This document shows, one piece after another, positions 10,444 to 20,339 of a DNA stretch of 64,000 nt. Made by a program: the position numbers and the translations under genes. Numbering within the stretch: the first letter of the stretch is position 1; the number at the start of each line of letters is the position of its first letter. A model generated the notes under the pieces. It made no database searches, had not been told where the DNA came from, and worked only from the letters and a program-made list of their open reading frames with translations. Source of the DNA: Cepaea nemoralis (taxonomy: Eukaryota; Mollusca; Gastropoda; Stylommatophora; Helicidae); assembly GCA_014155875.1 (NCBI GenBank), contig JACEFZ010006313.1, positions 1-64,000 of the forward strand, in the 5' to 3' direction.

Positions 10444-10870
10444 AGTCACTAAGGAAATATTCCAGAGAGAAGGTGTTTGTCTCGAGCCATGTAATTGCTT
10501 TACTTACTGCCATGACTTCCATAGTCAGACTACTTGTGGTCAAGGCAAAAGCACCAGAATCTTACTTCACAATTCTCCCTTCAGTCTGAGCCGTAAAGGT
10601 CCATAAACTTCTTTCGCTTCGAACGACCGACCCATCTGTGTAAAAGATAGCATCACCCTCTAAAGAAGTCTCGAAGATCAAAGCCCGTACTTCCTCCTGC
10701 ACAGCAGCCTGTTTTATTTGTCTGCATTTTCTGTCTAGTTGGATGCAAACTGAAAAGGACGTTCAGAGCTCTGCTGGCACTTGTACCCACTCCACGCCAG
10801 GTTCTGAGTCCTCAAGTGAACACATCCGCTGAAGAATGTCTTCGGCTCGACACATTCATGAATTTTCCCC
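10444..10870 (-). pseudogene. LINE-E linker and RNase H N-terminal part
   Basis: Minus-strand residues EGDAIFYTDGSVV (first RNase H aspartate in YTDGS) and TTSSLTMEVMAVSKAITWLE (catalytic glutamate in MEV) identify the first half of an RNase H. The upstream part (10740-10870) fits the RT-RNase H linker. The 5' side is cut by the gag fragment at 10889. Confidence 0.75.
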
Positions 10871-10888
10871 TCTTTAACTTATTGCCTT

Positions 10889-11221
10889 TTACCTAATTTT
10901 CAGCTGCATTTCAAGTTCTTCCCTCTTACTTTGGGCTAAGATCTCAGCTTTTCTTATCTCAGCGTCTGTTTCTGCCTGTTTGGTTTTGGCCGCTAACTCT
11001 GATTGTTTTAAAGCAGCCTCTGATTCGGCTTTTCTAGCCTCAGCCTCTACCTCTGATTTCCTAGCCTCCGCCTCTAATTCCGCTTTTCTCAGCTCCCTTT
11101 CGGCAGCTCTATCTTCACGTTGGACATACTCTGCATATTTTGCCTCACTCCACTTTGTTAACTCGTCACCAGTTAACACCATTTTCAAACCAGATTCGAT
11201 GAAATCGTTCAATGTTGACAT
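10889..11221 (-). pseudogene. Truncated Ty3-like gag N-terminus
   Basis: 110 residues from an ATG at 11221: MSTLNDFIESGLKMVLTGDE, then a charged heptad-like region (ELRKAELEAEARKSE repeated with variation) that should form a coiled coil. This layout resembles the start of the gag at 34082 (MPTLMDYIEAGERIGLKGKE, then a charged coil) and gags of Ty3-like elements in marine invertebrates. The reading frame ends at 10889, where sequence turns into LINE-E; the capsid core, zinc knuckles and pol are missing. The family match is from memory, not a search. Confidence 0.65.
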
Positions 11222-11816
11222 GGTAAATTATTTAAGATACAATGAATGTACAAAAAGTTAATAATACGGTGTTAGTAAATACAACAATTTTACAATATTT
11301 CTCAAATGCAGCTTGTGCCTAGACTTACATACAAAAGTATATATAAAAAAGATAATACTTAAGTGACTTTGGAGCTCTGGAGTTTGATGATACACTGTAC
11401 CACAGACTGGCTCCCTGATCGTTACTGCCCGGAAGAAAAAAAAAGAACTTTACTTGATAACGGTTTCGGATGACACAAAAACCTCATGCTTTTTGGAAGA
11501 GGAAAATATTAGGACCTGTATGTTTATGCGGTGTCTGCGTTGTCAACTAAGTTTTGTAGGTTTGTGTGCTGTCAAGTATATTTGTTAGTCGTACTGTCAT
11601 CCGTTCAATACATTCAACAACTCACTTTCCATGTTGCTTTCTTTCCAAAACTTTCCGTTTACACAAACGCTCAATCCTATTTTATACTTAGTTCACAGAT
11701 GGATGATACATTTTCGTTCACACCTCTGGTTCAAATAATTTAACAAGGACAAGCAATTTACGTTCACATGTATGGTTGAAATAATCCAATAAGGACGAGC
11801 AACCCACGTTCACACC
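11222..11816 (-). other. Leader of truncated LTR element
   Basis: 595 bases between the gag start and the putative LTR end. Near 11720-11816 (minus strand) the phrase GGTGTGAACG recurs three times at roughly 45-base spacing with variation. No ORF of note. I could not assign a primer-binding site. Confidence 0.45.
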
Positions 11817-12360
11817 TGTCAGAATCTTGCATTCAGGAATAACACACGCTCGTACTCACTAACAAGTGTGATACAAACACGGTCACAGAATGACTTGACG
11901 TGACACACTGCAAAGACAATTCAAACACTTTATTCACACATCTCACTCATCTCAACCATTACAAGCATCGCACAGTTACAATATCGATACCATAATACAA
12001 TCAATAGAAATATCAATGCAATGTATACAACTCACAATCCTACACAACGGGTACACAGTCTCCTATACTCACACAGGATGTCTATCTATTATCGTTCATA
12101 CACGCAAGGCATACGAGCACCATTCAATCCGTCCGTCCTGTCCAACAGTCTCCAGCCGTCTCCCCGTTAGCAACTCTGATTTCTCGCTAGTCGGGGTTGT
12201 GTCCCTGCGTGGACTTCATGTCCCACGCATGCACCAACTGACCCTTTCTGTCCCAGCGTGGTTAGTGCTGCTCACAGGTGGATCTGGCCGTACTCGCCAG
12301 GCGTCATTGACGACGACGCGGTAGAACTGATGGGGAGATTATGACATATCAGTCACATCA
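11817..12360 (-). mobile_element. Putative 5' LTR of truncated element
   Basis: On the minus strand the segment starts TGATGTGACTGATATG, ends GATTCTGACA, and carries GTGAATAAAGTG (AATAAA) towards its end. It lies upstream of a gag start in the correct orientation and interrupts a hAT fragment (12361 onward). The 3' LTR is not in the window, so the boundaries rest only on TG...CA ends and position. Confidence 0.5.
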
Positions 12361-12947
12361 CATTTTTGGAGCCAATGAAACTTTTCTAAATTTTTGTTGT
12401 AAATTGTTGGCACCTTGCTGTCTTGACAGACGATAGTTCGTGCTTTGAAAAGGCATAATAACTTTTACCTATGGCAGTAGTGAATGTGACTGATAAGGCC
12501 AATTCGCGCTGTAAATGTTCGATCACAGTGAGTGCATGTGAACACGTGGTCATTTCAACGTAAATATATGTTGTAAATATATGTTTGACATAATTCAATA
12601 AAGGTAATGAATCCAAATATCTTCGCTTTTGCATCAACAAGAGTTTTATTTGTTCCTTGAAGTTGTTTATTTAATATATTTAGTTTCTCAAAGATATCGG
12701 CTAAATAACTCACAAATGCCTTACCATCGACCGTTAACAGATGTTTCATTTCTGCTTTGTCACTTAAAAAATCATTAAGAGTATTAAATAGTTCCATAAA
12801 TCTTTTCCAGCAGTTCCCATTCGAGTAGCGACTGAGAGTCGCCATAAGGTTAACTTAAATTCTTGACGAGTTCATTTTCGAATTTCCCCCCCTTAACATT
12901 CGAATTGCCCCTCTGTGGGGCGTGGGCCCCACGTTGGGAAACACTGC
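12361..12947 (-). mobile_element. hAT transposon 5' end with transposase fragment
   Basis: Residues FMELFNTLNDFLSDKAEM and YLADIFEKLNILNKQLQGTN (12620-12800, minus) match the middle of GTF2IRD2/ZBED-like hAT transposases. The outer end reads CAGTGTTTCCCAACGTGGGG on the minus strand (12947 inward), a typical hAT terminal inverted repeat, followed outside by CTGTACAG (12948-12955) as a candidate 8-bp target. Only about 100 bases separate the terminus from the middle of the transposase, so the N-terminal zinc finger is deleted. The terminus differs from the hAT end at 5750, so this is another family. Confidence 0.7.
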
Positions 12948-12955
12948 TGTACAGT

Positions 12956-13255
12956 CTTTCTTGTGGGCGTATTAGATGATATCTCTAATGAAGTGTGTAT
13001 GTTGGTATATGTTTCTGTGTTGAATACTGCACTGTTGGTCTGGGTGTATGAGTGAAGGCACGAACGTGTTTATTTTGTATGAAAGTGTGTACTGTTAGTG
13101 TATATGAGAATGAGGTATGTCATGGGTTAATCATAACCAATCTGTTGGTGTAGTTTGTTGTTGAATTTCCAATGCGGTGGTCGTTTTGAGGGTAAGTCAA
13201 TATACCAATATACCATTCTATATATCACTATATATAATTCTACATATCACTATAT
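12956..13255. other. Unassigned AT/GT-rich DNA
   Basis: No coding or repeat identity seen. A TATATATCACTATATAT-like stretch lies at 13215-13258, directly before LINE-D starts. Confidence 0.4.
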
Positions 13256-15175
13256 ATCAGTCAAGATAACAATATCATAAGACTGTAAGAGATTACGAAA
13301 TGTTCAAAAAAATGAAGTTATTGACAAGGAATGTTCAACCTCAATTGAATATTATCTGTGGCAAGATGGGAAATACCTTAAAAGAATCTAGGCAAATTCT
13401 AGAAAGATGGCAGGAGTATGAGTAGATATGAGTGACAGTGAGGATATGAATGAAGTACATGACCCAACGACAGAAGAGACAGAACCTGAACCCTCATTAG
13501 ACGAAATTTCATGGGCAATAAAGAACCTGAAGAATGGTAAATGACCTGGATGTGATGAGATACCAGCTGAGATAATTAAAGCAGGAGGAGAAGAAAGCAT
13601 ACAAATCTATCACGCATTATGTAAAAAGATATGGAAATATGGTATGTGACCAAAAGATTGGAAGAGAACTATCTTCTTTCCAATACCAAAAAAGGGCAAC
13701 CTGAAATTATGCACCAACTATAGAACTGTTGCCCTGATCAGTCATGCAAGTAAAATTCTACTAAAAATCATAATGGGAAGACTTCGTAAGAAAATGGTAG
13801 AAGAAATTAAAGTGGTTCAATCTGGATTTAGACAAGGAAGAGGAACAAAAGATCACATTCTCAATATGCATTTAATAATAGAGAAGTGCAGAGAATTTAA
13901 TGTAAACCTAGTCTCATGTTTTGTGGATTATTCAAAGGCATTTGACTGTGTACAACATCAAAAACTTTGGGAAATCATGAGGAATGTGGGCTTTCCACCA
14001 CATATAATACAACTCATAAGAATGCTCTATCTAGACCACAAGCAGCGGTTAGAATAGATGGCGCCAGACATCAGATTGGTTTGACATCAAGCAAGGAGTC
14101 CGTCGGGGATGTGTGCTGTCCCCCTATTTGTTTAACCTGTGCGCCGAACATATAATGAGAAATGAAAGAGACTGATATAAATAGGGAGCTATATGAAGCC
14201 CTAAATATCTGTGGTCTTGACATACCAGAGATTCGGTATGCTGTTGATATAGTATTGCTATCCACAACACAGACTGGTATAGAAAACCTTATAGCCTCAA
14301 TACAATTGAATAGTGAAAATCACAACATGTATCTTCCTCCGATGTCGGAGAGTGTCTGCCTGCACGGCGAGGAACCACCAGTCTGCACACCAGTAAGCCA
14401 GGCATGGTACAACGGATACTCACGCAAACCTCAGGTCCTGTATGACATCACACTGATGTTGGACAACAGGATGTTTTCATCCGGCATACAGGACTTCGCG
14501 CTGGAGTTCACAGCCAGCGAACACAAGCAAGCAAGCACAACTTGTATATTAACATTGCAAAAACAAAGATAATGCATACAGATAAAACCACTATGGAGAA
14601 AGAAATATATGTTAATGAGAAAAAATTTGAGGTGGTGGACAATTTTTAATATCTTGGGTCATTGATTACCAACAACGGTGACACAATGAAAGAAATTAAA
14701 CGACGACTATCAATTGCTCTTCAAAGACTAAAACAACTGAATAAATTATGGAATGGGACAGACAGAACTACAGAAATTAGATTTTTAAGAGCATGCATCT
14801 TTCCCATTGCAACATATGCCTGTGAGACCTGGAGACTTACTAAACAAGCTGAACTGCGCATAAATGCCTTTGAATATACATGTTATAGACAATTTCTAAG
14901 AATATCCTGGTTAAAGAAAAGAACAAAAGACGATAAAACAAAGAAAATTGAAATATTTTGGTCACATGAAACGTCACGAAAGTTTGGAGAGAACAATAAT
15001 GGAGGGGTATATGCCTGGGAAGAGAGGAAGAGGAAGGCCAAAGAGAAGATGAGTGCAGGATGTCGCGGATGATCTCCAGATGGGTGTATCGGACGCGGGA
15101 CATCTTGCTTATGATCGAGAGATTTTCCGGAAGGTTGTTATGGGAGCGAGGTTCTGCTAAGGACATGCTACTGAA
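13256..15175 (+). mobile_element. LINE-D copy D1 (RT, 5'-truncated, decayed)
   Basis: The plus strand reads, over several frames, LLTRNVQPQLNIICG, SLDEISWAIKNLKNGK, GCDEIPAEIIKAGGEES, FPIPKKGNLKLCTNYR, FVDYSKAFDCVQHQKLW (first RT aspartate) and the C-terminal region LLSIALQRLKQLNKLWNGTD plus YACETWRLTKQAE. Stops and frameshifts are frequent, and the YADD box has become YAVD (14236). It ends at 15175 in TACTGAATGAATGA, a (GAAT)n tail, inside antisense LINE-C. The absence of RNase H and the short-period tail suggest an RTE-like family. A 203-bp insert lies at 14333-14535. Confidence 0.85.
14333..14535 (+). mobile_element. 203-bp insert in LINE-D with 12-bp target duplication
   Basis: Bases 14321-14332 (CACAACATGTAT) and 14536-14547 (CACAACTTGTAT) flank a segment absent from LINE-D2 (28330). 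The insert ends in ACAAGCAAGCAAG, an (AAGC)n-like tail, and is open in one plus frame (SESVCLHGEEPPVCTPVSQ...LMLDNRMFSSGIQDFALEF). It could be the 3' end of an unrecognised LINE or a retrotransposed mRNA fragment. Confidence 0.75.
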
Positions 15176-15390
15176 TGAATGAGGATTTGTTCATTGGTTT
15201 TTCTATCTGTCCATGACATTCTTTGCATTTCCCTAAGAAACTACATTTCTACAGCCAATATATGTTTTTCAGCATGTTAGCTCATTTTTCACGCTTCACA
15301 TCCATGTAAAAGCACAGGTTCTATGAAGCACCTCAACACCCTTTTTCTCGTTGCATATGACATCTTGTTATTGTTCAGTATGTTTCATTG
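15176..15390 (-). pseudogene. LINE-C antisense fragment
   Basis: Reverse complement of LINE-C around the residues VEMWFLRKMQRIPWT and IETRKRVLRCYIEP (compare 51880-52040). It continues at 15890 after an insertion. LINE-D1 was inserted on its left side. Confidence 0.8.
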
Positions 15391-15880
15391 GCACCTTGCC
15401 GTCTTGACAGACGATAGTTTGTAAGGGATGGAGTTATTGCCTCTCCATAGCACAAAGCCTGGGCTAAAATATAGAGCTCATGTGTTGCCCATGCAGCATG
15501 ATCCCCCTCTCGGCCTGCCTAGTTCACTCCAGAGGAAAGGTAACACCCCTACATCTGGAACAAGACAAGCTGCAGAAGCTGCCGGATCAGCAAAGCAATG
15601 CTCTAATTGTCCGCCTGTCGGAGCTTCGATCCTAGAGCAGCCACCAACCAAGGCTTAGGGCCTGGTCTGCCATGACACTTTGTCTTTAGGTTGCATTTCC
15701 TCGCACCAGGGTAAGGCTTGTACCCTCCCAATTGCGCTCTTCCGCTCGAAGCCGTTGGCACAATGTGAGGTGTCGGGTTTGGTAAGCGCCGCCCAACGTT
15801 CGGCACTAACAGAAAGCAGGTAGTACCGTCTAATGTTATACGGTAGCTCAGTCATATCTGACTAAGACCTGACACAAACA
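15391..15880. mobile_element. Unidentified 490-bp insertion in LINE-C
   Basis: It interrupts LINE-C between CAGTATGTTT (left) and CAGTGTGTTTTC (right), an imperfect 10-11 bp duplication. It starts with about 34 bases (TTGGCACCTTGCCGTCTTGA...) that recur at about 12408 inside the hAT fragment. No protein domain found. GC content is higher than around it. It could be a LINE 5' region or a SINE-like unit in minus sense. Confidence 0.5.
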
Positions 15881-16225
15881 GTGTCAGTGTGTTTTCTGTA
15901 GTACAAAAGGCTACCTTCGGAATGGCCATTCTTGTTTTAATCTCTTCATCACATTTCCTATAAGATGTTATGACTGCTCCGAGATAATTGTAACAATTCA
16001 TATGTTTTAGAATATTCCCATTTACTTGTATATTAAATTGTGGATTTTCGTTCTTCCTAGTGACAACCACAATCTGCGTCTTCTTAAATTTAATTATAAT
16101 CCTAGTTATCCACTGTGTGAAACAACCGCATTTACTAAATGTTGCAGATCCTGCTCATTGTCTTCAGTCAATACTGTATCATCTGCATATCTAATGTTAT
16201 TTATTTTCACTCTACGGAGAAACAA
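15881..16225 (-). pseudogene. LINE-C antisense fragment, deletion junction
   Basis: Minus-strand residues MVVTRKNENPQFNIQVNGNI and YNYLGAVITSYRKCDEEIKT match LINE-C at 51680-51800. At about 16220 it joins RptX at the same point as in three other copies (18350, 49345, 54510). Confidence 0.8.
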
Positions 16226-16988
16226 GGTGTGGGGACATTCTACGAAACTGCAATACGTGGTATTCTTGGCATCCATAAAGAAGGTAGTTTGCCATTGCTA
16301 TCCTTCTTAGCATAGACCATACTGGTCGATGACGGTAGCCATTGCCTCCCAAAAAAGGAAGAGATCCTCTGCCTACATTCGTGAACTTGGAGACCGTAAC
16401 CTACAACTATCTGTTGGCTGCTCTTCAACTTCATCCACCACCTGTACCTATGGCTTCACATAACCCTGATTGGGGGATAAACGGGTACTCCACCTTGCCC
16501 AAGGGTGTCCTGTAGGCTAGTGGAGGGTAGGAGGCACCTTACCTCTCCTTTGATAGAGGATACCCCTACCCCGCAACCCAATATTACAACATGGCAGTGT
16601 TTCAAGGGACATTACTAACATAGCATACATGTATTATTTGATTTAAATATGCGATTTTTAATAATTGAGTATGTATCTTACATTTTAATATAATTTACAT
16701 AGAAATTAACGACAGTTACATGCAACATAAATAAGTGAGTAATAATGTTTAGGTACATTTAAAGTTTGTGTAAAAGTAAAGGCTTTATGTTAGATATTTG
16801 ATAATTTTACAAACCATTTTTAAATTCCTCGTCAATACTATATTAAATGTCTTATTGTTTTATTGTTTTGCTTATTGAAAGATCATATAATTTTATTTTT
16901 GTCCGGTCTGTAAAAGGCCAAAAATCCTAAATATCCAGCACCTTGTTTTGTTATTTAATGCAGCTAACTTCATACCTTCCTTAGACTT

Positions 16989-17040
<52 letters not shown>

Positions 17041-17384
17041 CCTCTCCCTCTCTGTAATATTGTATGCTTGTTGAGATGTTCAATATTTGGAAAATTGTGT
17101 AGGTAGGTACCATTTTCAGAAAGCAGGGATGAATGAGAATAATTAGATTATGAAAGAATTTATATTGACAGATTTTAGGATGCATTTGAGCAAATGATTA
17201 ATACACCACCATCATCAACACGTAATATGTAGGTAATTACACCATGCCATGAATGTAATATTATCATGTGTATATGAATGTATATGTTGTATTTGAAAAT
17301 GTAAAAACAAAAACACACATAATGCACCTTGTAAATACAAACTGCTTTGTACGAAATAAACGTTTATTTACCCCACCCCTCCCC
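16226..17384 (+). repeat. RptX copy with (CT)n at 16991-17055
   Basis: Order of parts: GAGACTGCAATAC-like start, the GTACTCCACCTTGCCCAAGG core (16480-16600), AT-rich middle, (CT)n, then the end section GCACCTTGTAAATACAAACTG (17320-17350). Repeated at 18360, 24475, 26790, 39735, 49345, 54510 and 58130. No coding capacity is seen beyond runs through the microsatellite. Confidence 0.85.
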
Positions 17385-17575
17385 ACTCAAACACAAATGT
17401 TTACAGCTATGTTCATAAGCAATGTGTAAGTTTTTTCGTCTTTAATTAACATTTGATGCATGCAATTATCGCTGTTTTTTAAACATTGTTATTATTATTA
17501 CATTCCGAAAACAAAAATGTGATGGGCCTGTTTCAGGCCATATACCTTGGGATGGGATGGGGCAGAAAAATATGT
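17385..17575 (+). repeat. RptX-associated module Y
   Basis: CTCAAACACAAATGTTTACAGC through GTCCCATGGACAAGC, shared with 29360-29575 and, more diverged, 52840-53010. In the first two copies it is followed at once by the antisense LINE-C 3' end. Confidence 0.75.
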
Positions 17576-18350
17576 CCCATGGACAAGCGTGGGCGGTCAT
17601 GTCTCGTTTTCTCACTCGATCACCTGAGTCGTTGATCACCTCAGTCTTCTTGTCCGGACCATGCCACGTGGTCAAGCCATCCAGGTATTTACGTTACCGC
17701 CTTCCTCTTGTTCTTTCGCCCTCAATCTTGCCAGTTGTCACCAAGCTCTTCAATTTATGTCTTCTCATAACGTGACCAAAATGGTTGACTGTCTACGTCT
17801 AATTTCTCTAATCAGTTTGCAATTTTCATTTGCTTCTTCTAGGACTTGGTCATTTTTCTTTTCCTGTCTGTCCATGGCGTTCTTTGAATGTTCCTAAGAA
17901 ACCACATTTCCTCAGTCATCAGGTGTTGTTCAGCCTGTTTACTCATTGTCCACAATTCAAATCTATACACAAGCACAGTTTCTATGTAGCACGTAAACAC
18001 TCTTTTTCTCGTTGAAAATGACTTGTATTTATTAGTCAGTATGTTTTCCATCTTAGTTTAGTTGAGTTTAGTCGACAGATCAACATCACGGCTCACGGGT
18101 GTAACTCTTAAGTGCTCCATTCTACTCCTAACTCAAACCTGAGTACGGAGAATTTCTGCCCAGTGTAGGAACTCCGTAGCAACGGCGAGGATCCTGAAAT
18201 ACTTTGGGTAGATTTTTAACTCGAAATTTTGCCCAGACAGCGTCGTTAGGCTATTCTTTTAATTATATAATGTTATTGATGTTTCTTCCTCCAATAGTGA
18301 TTCCTTTCATATCTTCTGCATTTCTGAAAATATTTTCACAGTACAGGGGA
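17576..18350 (-). pseudogene. Deleted LINE-C, antisense, carrying a SINE fragment
   Basis: Minus-strand residues at 17839-18051 (KRVFTCYIETVLVYRFELWTMSKQAE, then EMWFLRNIQRTPWT) are the LINE-C RT C-terminal region, and 17590-17780 is its 3' end. The SINE fragment 18055-18255 splits it at TTTCCATCTT. The right end at about 18350 is the common deletion junction with RptX. Confidence 0.8.
18055..18255 (-). mobile_element. SINE fragment (head lost)
   Basis: Matches the left half of the SINE at 30053-30447 (GAGTTTAGTCRACAGATCAAC and the following bases) and starts at the same LINE-C target TTTCCATCTT (18045-18054). The tRNA-like head and some LINE-C flank are deleted. Confidence 0.7.
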
Positions 18351-18897
18351 AAAAAATAAAGTTCTGGGAACTTTCTATGAGACTGCAATACATGCTATTC
18401 TTGGCATCTTTAAAGAAGGTAGTTTGCCATTGCTTTCCTTCTTCGCAGTGACCATACTTGGCTATGACCGTAGCCTTTGTCTCCCAAAAAAATGAGATTC
18501 TCTACCTACCGTCGTGAAGTTGGAGACCATAACCTACAACTATCTATTAGCTGCTTTTCAACTTCATCCACCACCTGCACTGATGGCTTCACGTAACCCT
18601 GATCAAGGGGCTAAACAGGTACTCCACCTTTCCCAAGGATGTCACGTAGGATAGCGGAGGGAAGAAGGCACCTTTCCTCTTCTTTGATAGGTTATACCCT
18701 TAGTCCGCCACCCAATATAACACATAACAGTTATTTCAAGGGACATGCAGCAGAAATACTGTAGTAATAATGTTAGGTTACCTTTAAAGTTTATAAAAAA
18801 AAGCAAAGGCAATATTTTACACATTTCAGAATTTTATAAAGCAATTCTTTAGTTCCCTTCTGTACTATATTAAAGATTTCATACTTTTAACATCATG
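18351..18897 (+). repeat. RptX copy, truncated before the microsatellite
   Basis: Contains the RptX start (GAGACTGCAATACATGC), the core (GTACTCCACCTTTCCCAAGG) and the AT-rich middle, then stops at ACATCATGAC where the orphan ORF region begins. Confidence 0.8.
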
Positions 18898-18898
18898 A

Positions 18899-19588
18899 CA
18901 AGTTGAAAACCAAGAGACCGAGCCTGAACCACAAACTACAGCCAGCAGCCCAACCGAGATACCCGAGGCAGACAAAGGGAAACCAATATCTCGCCAGACA
19001 TCCGAAGAAAACCGAGAAGGGCACCCTGACGGCACGGAGAGACCACGGAAACTTACCTTGAAGGAGCTACTAGAAGGTGCAAGAGTGGAGGAAATCAGGC
19101 GCAAGGAATTCAAAAGGTGTTGGGATGAAAGAGAAAAGAAGAAAGCCAAAAAACTCAGGAGACCGGTAGACTACCCAGATGTATGGTTTGAACCTGAGTA
19201 TGACCCTGACCACTTGTACTACATAGAAGACGGAGAGAGAAAACCATGGATGACCGGGGAGGAAAAAATCGAAAGGCAGCAGAAACTCAAACTCGAAAGT
19301 GAAAACAGGTGCGAGGAGGAAAATGGAAACGTCGAAAAGCTCCTACAGAAACTACACAAAAAAGGAGACATATTAAACGAAGCCAATAAGTAGACTCATA
19401 CCATACCTCTAGTTTTCAAGCCAGCTACAGTCAGATGTGAAGAGCCCAGCAAGCAGATTTGTGATGAGCCCAATAGCCAGATGTTTGATGTGCCTGACAG
19501 CCAGGTGTTTGACGAGCCCGACACTCAGATGTTTGATGTCCCCTTTGTCTACAATACTCAGATGTCAATCCACAAAACAGGAGACTAG
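18899..19588 (+). pseudogene. Orphan ORF with octapeptide repeats, one amber stop
   Basis: I do not recognise this protein. One frame is open from 18899 to a stop at 19586-19588 except for a TAG at 19391-19393. The first part is acidic and basic (KELLEGARVEEIRRKEFKRC, DYPDVWFEPEYDPDHLYYIE, charged helix to LHKKGD). After the TAG the same frame encodes three octapeptides of pattern D-[EV]-P-[ND]-[ST]-Q-[MV]-F (19463-19534), then DVPF. There is no in-frame ATG near the start (the first is in KPWMTGEE), so the 5' part is missing. It could be ORF1 of LINE-A, whose endonuclease follows at 20340, or the end of an LTR-element polyprotein. It lies on RptX at its left. Confidence 0.5.
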
Positions 19589-20339
19589 TCGTATAACTAC
19601 ACGCCAAGTGACATAAAATTATCAGGCTACCAGCCAGAAGAATCAACCTACTCAGACAATGGTGTGAAGAAACACAGAAACAACATACAATGTGTATAAC
19701 TCTTTATGTGAAAATAAAATGTTAGAAAACTTATCCGATGGGTTCCAAATGTTGCTGTTATGTAGCCAGAGGCGGGGTTGGGGTAAGCGCCCAACCTTGC
19801 ATAAATACCCCAATGTCTCGGTGCAATAATCACTTCTGCAGCAAAAGTCTAACTCCTGGCTTTCACGTGGCGGACCTGTTATAACTAACAGGAGAAGGGG
19901 CGGCGGCGAGTCACTGGTGCCGAGAAATAACCAGAAATCTCTAGATGTGTACGCACGTACATAGATGCGCAGACATTTGTGTGCGTGCCTATACACTTAA
20001 ACTCGAGTAAGACCAGAGTCTGCTCTAGTAAAGGAAGGTGCTGAAGGCGGAGGCAACCAGCCAGGAGGCGCACAACAGAAATCAGGATGCCACGAAATTA
20101 CTCGTAATGAAATATGTCGACTACTGCTAAATGTTATTGTGATCATTCAGCTTTGGACGCCCAGGAAGGTGCAGTGCCGGGAGCTATGTTTCGAAAGGGT
20201 ACAACCACAACTACTGGAGGTCCTTCTCAGATGTCCTGTGGAGCCAGGGGACCTGAGATTATAGCGTCTGGCCATACCAAACAAATACTACAAATAATAG
20301 AAATAGTACCTGAATACATCTTGGACCAAGAACAGGTAA
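19589..20339 (+). other. Unassigned region before LINE-A2
   Basis: A possible polyadenylation signal (AAAATAAAATG) lies near 19705. A GC-richer stretch with AGGGGCGGCGGCGAGTC is near 19890. From 20114 a frame runs into the LINE-A endonuclease (VSVCCLQETHLNE at about 20340). It may be LINE-A 5' untranslated sequence, but no second copy in the window confirms this. Confidence 0.4.

Noticed and set aside
5395..12955. The hAT ends at 5750/9726 and at 12947 as two ends of one element
   Set aside because: Their terminal repeats differ (CAGGGGTGTTAAAC versus CAGTGTTTCCCAACG) and their 8-bp flanks do not match.
19648..20073. Minus-strand ORFs of 61-114 aa
   Set aside because: Antisense to a region with no conserved frame; composition and lack of domains suggest chance.
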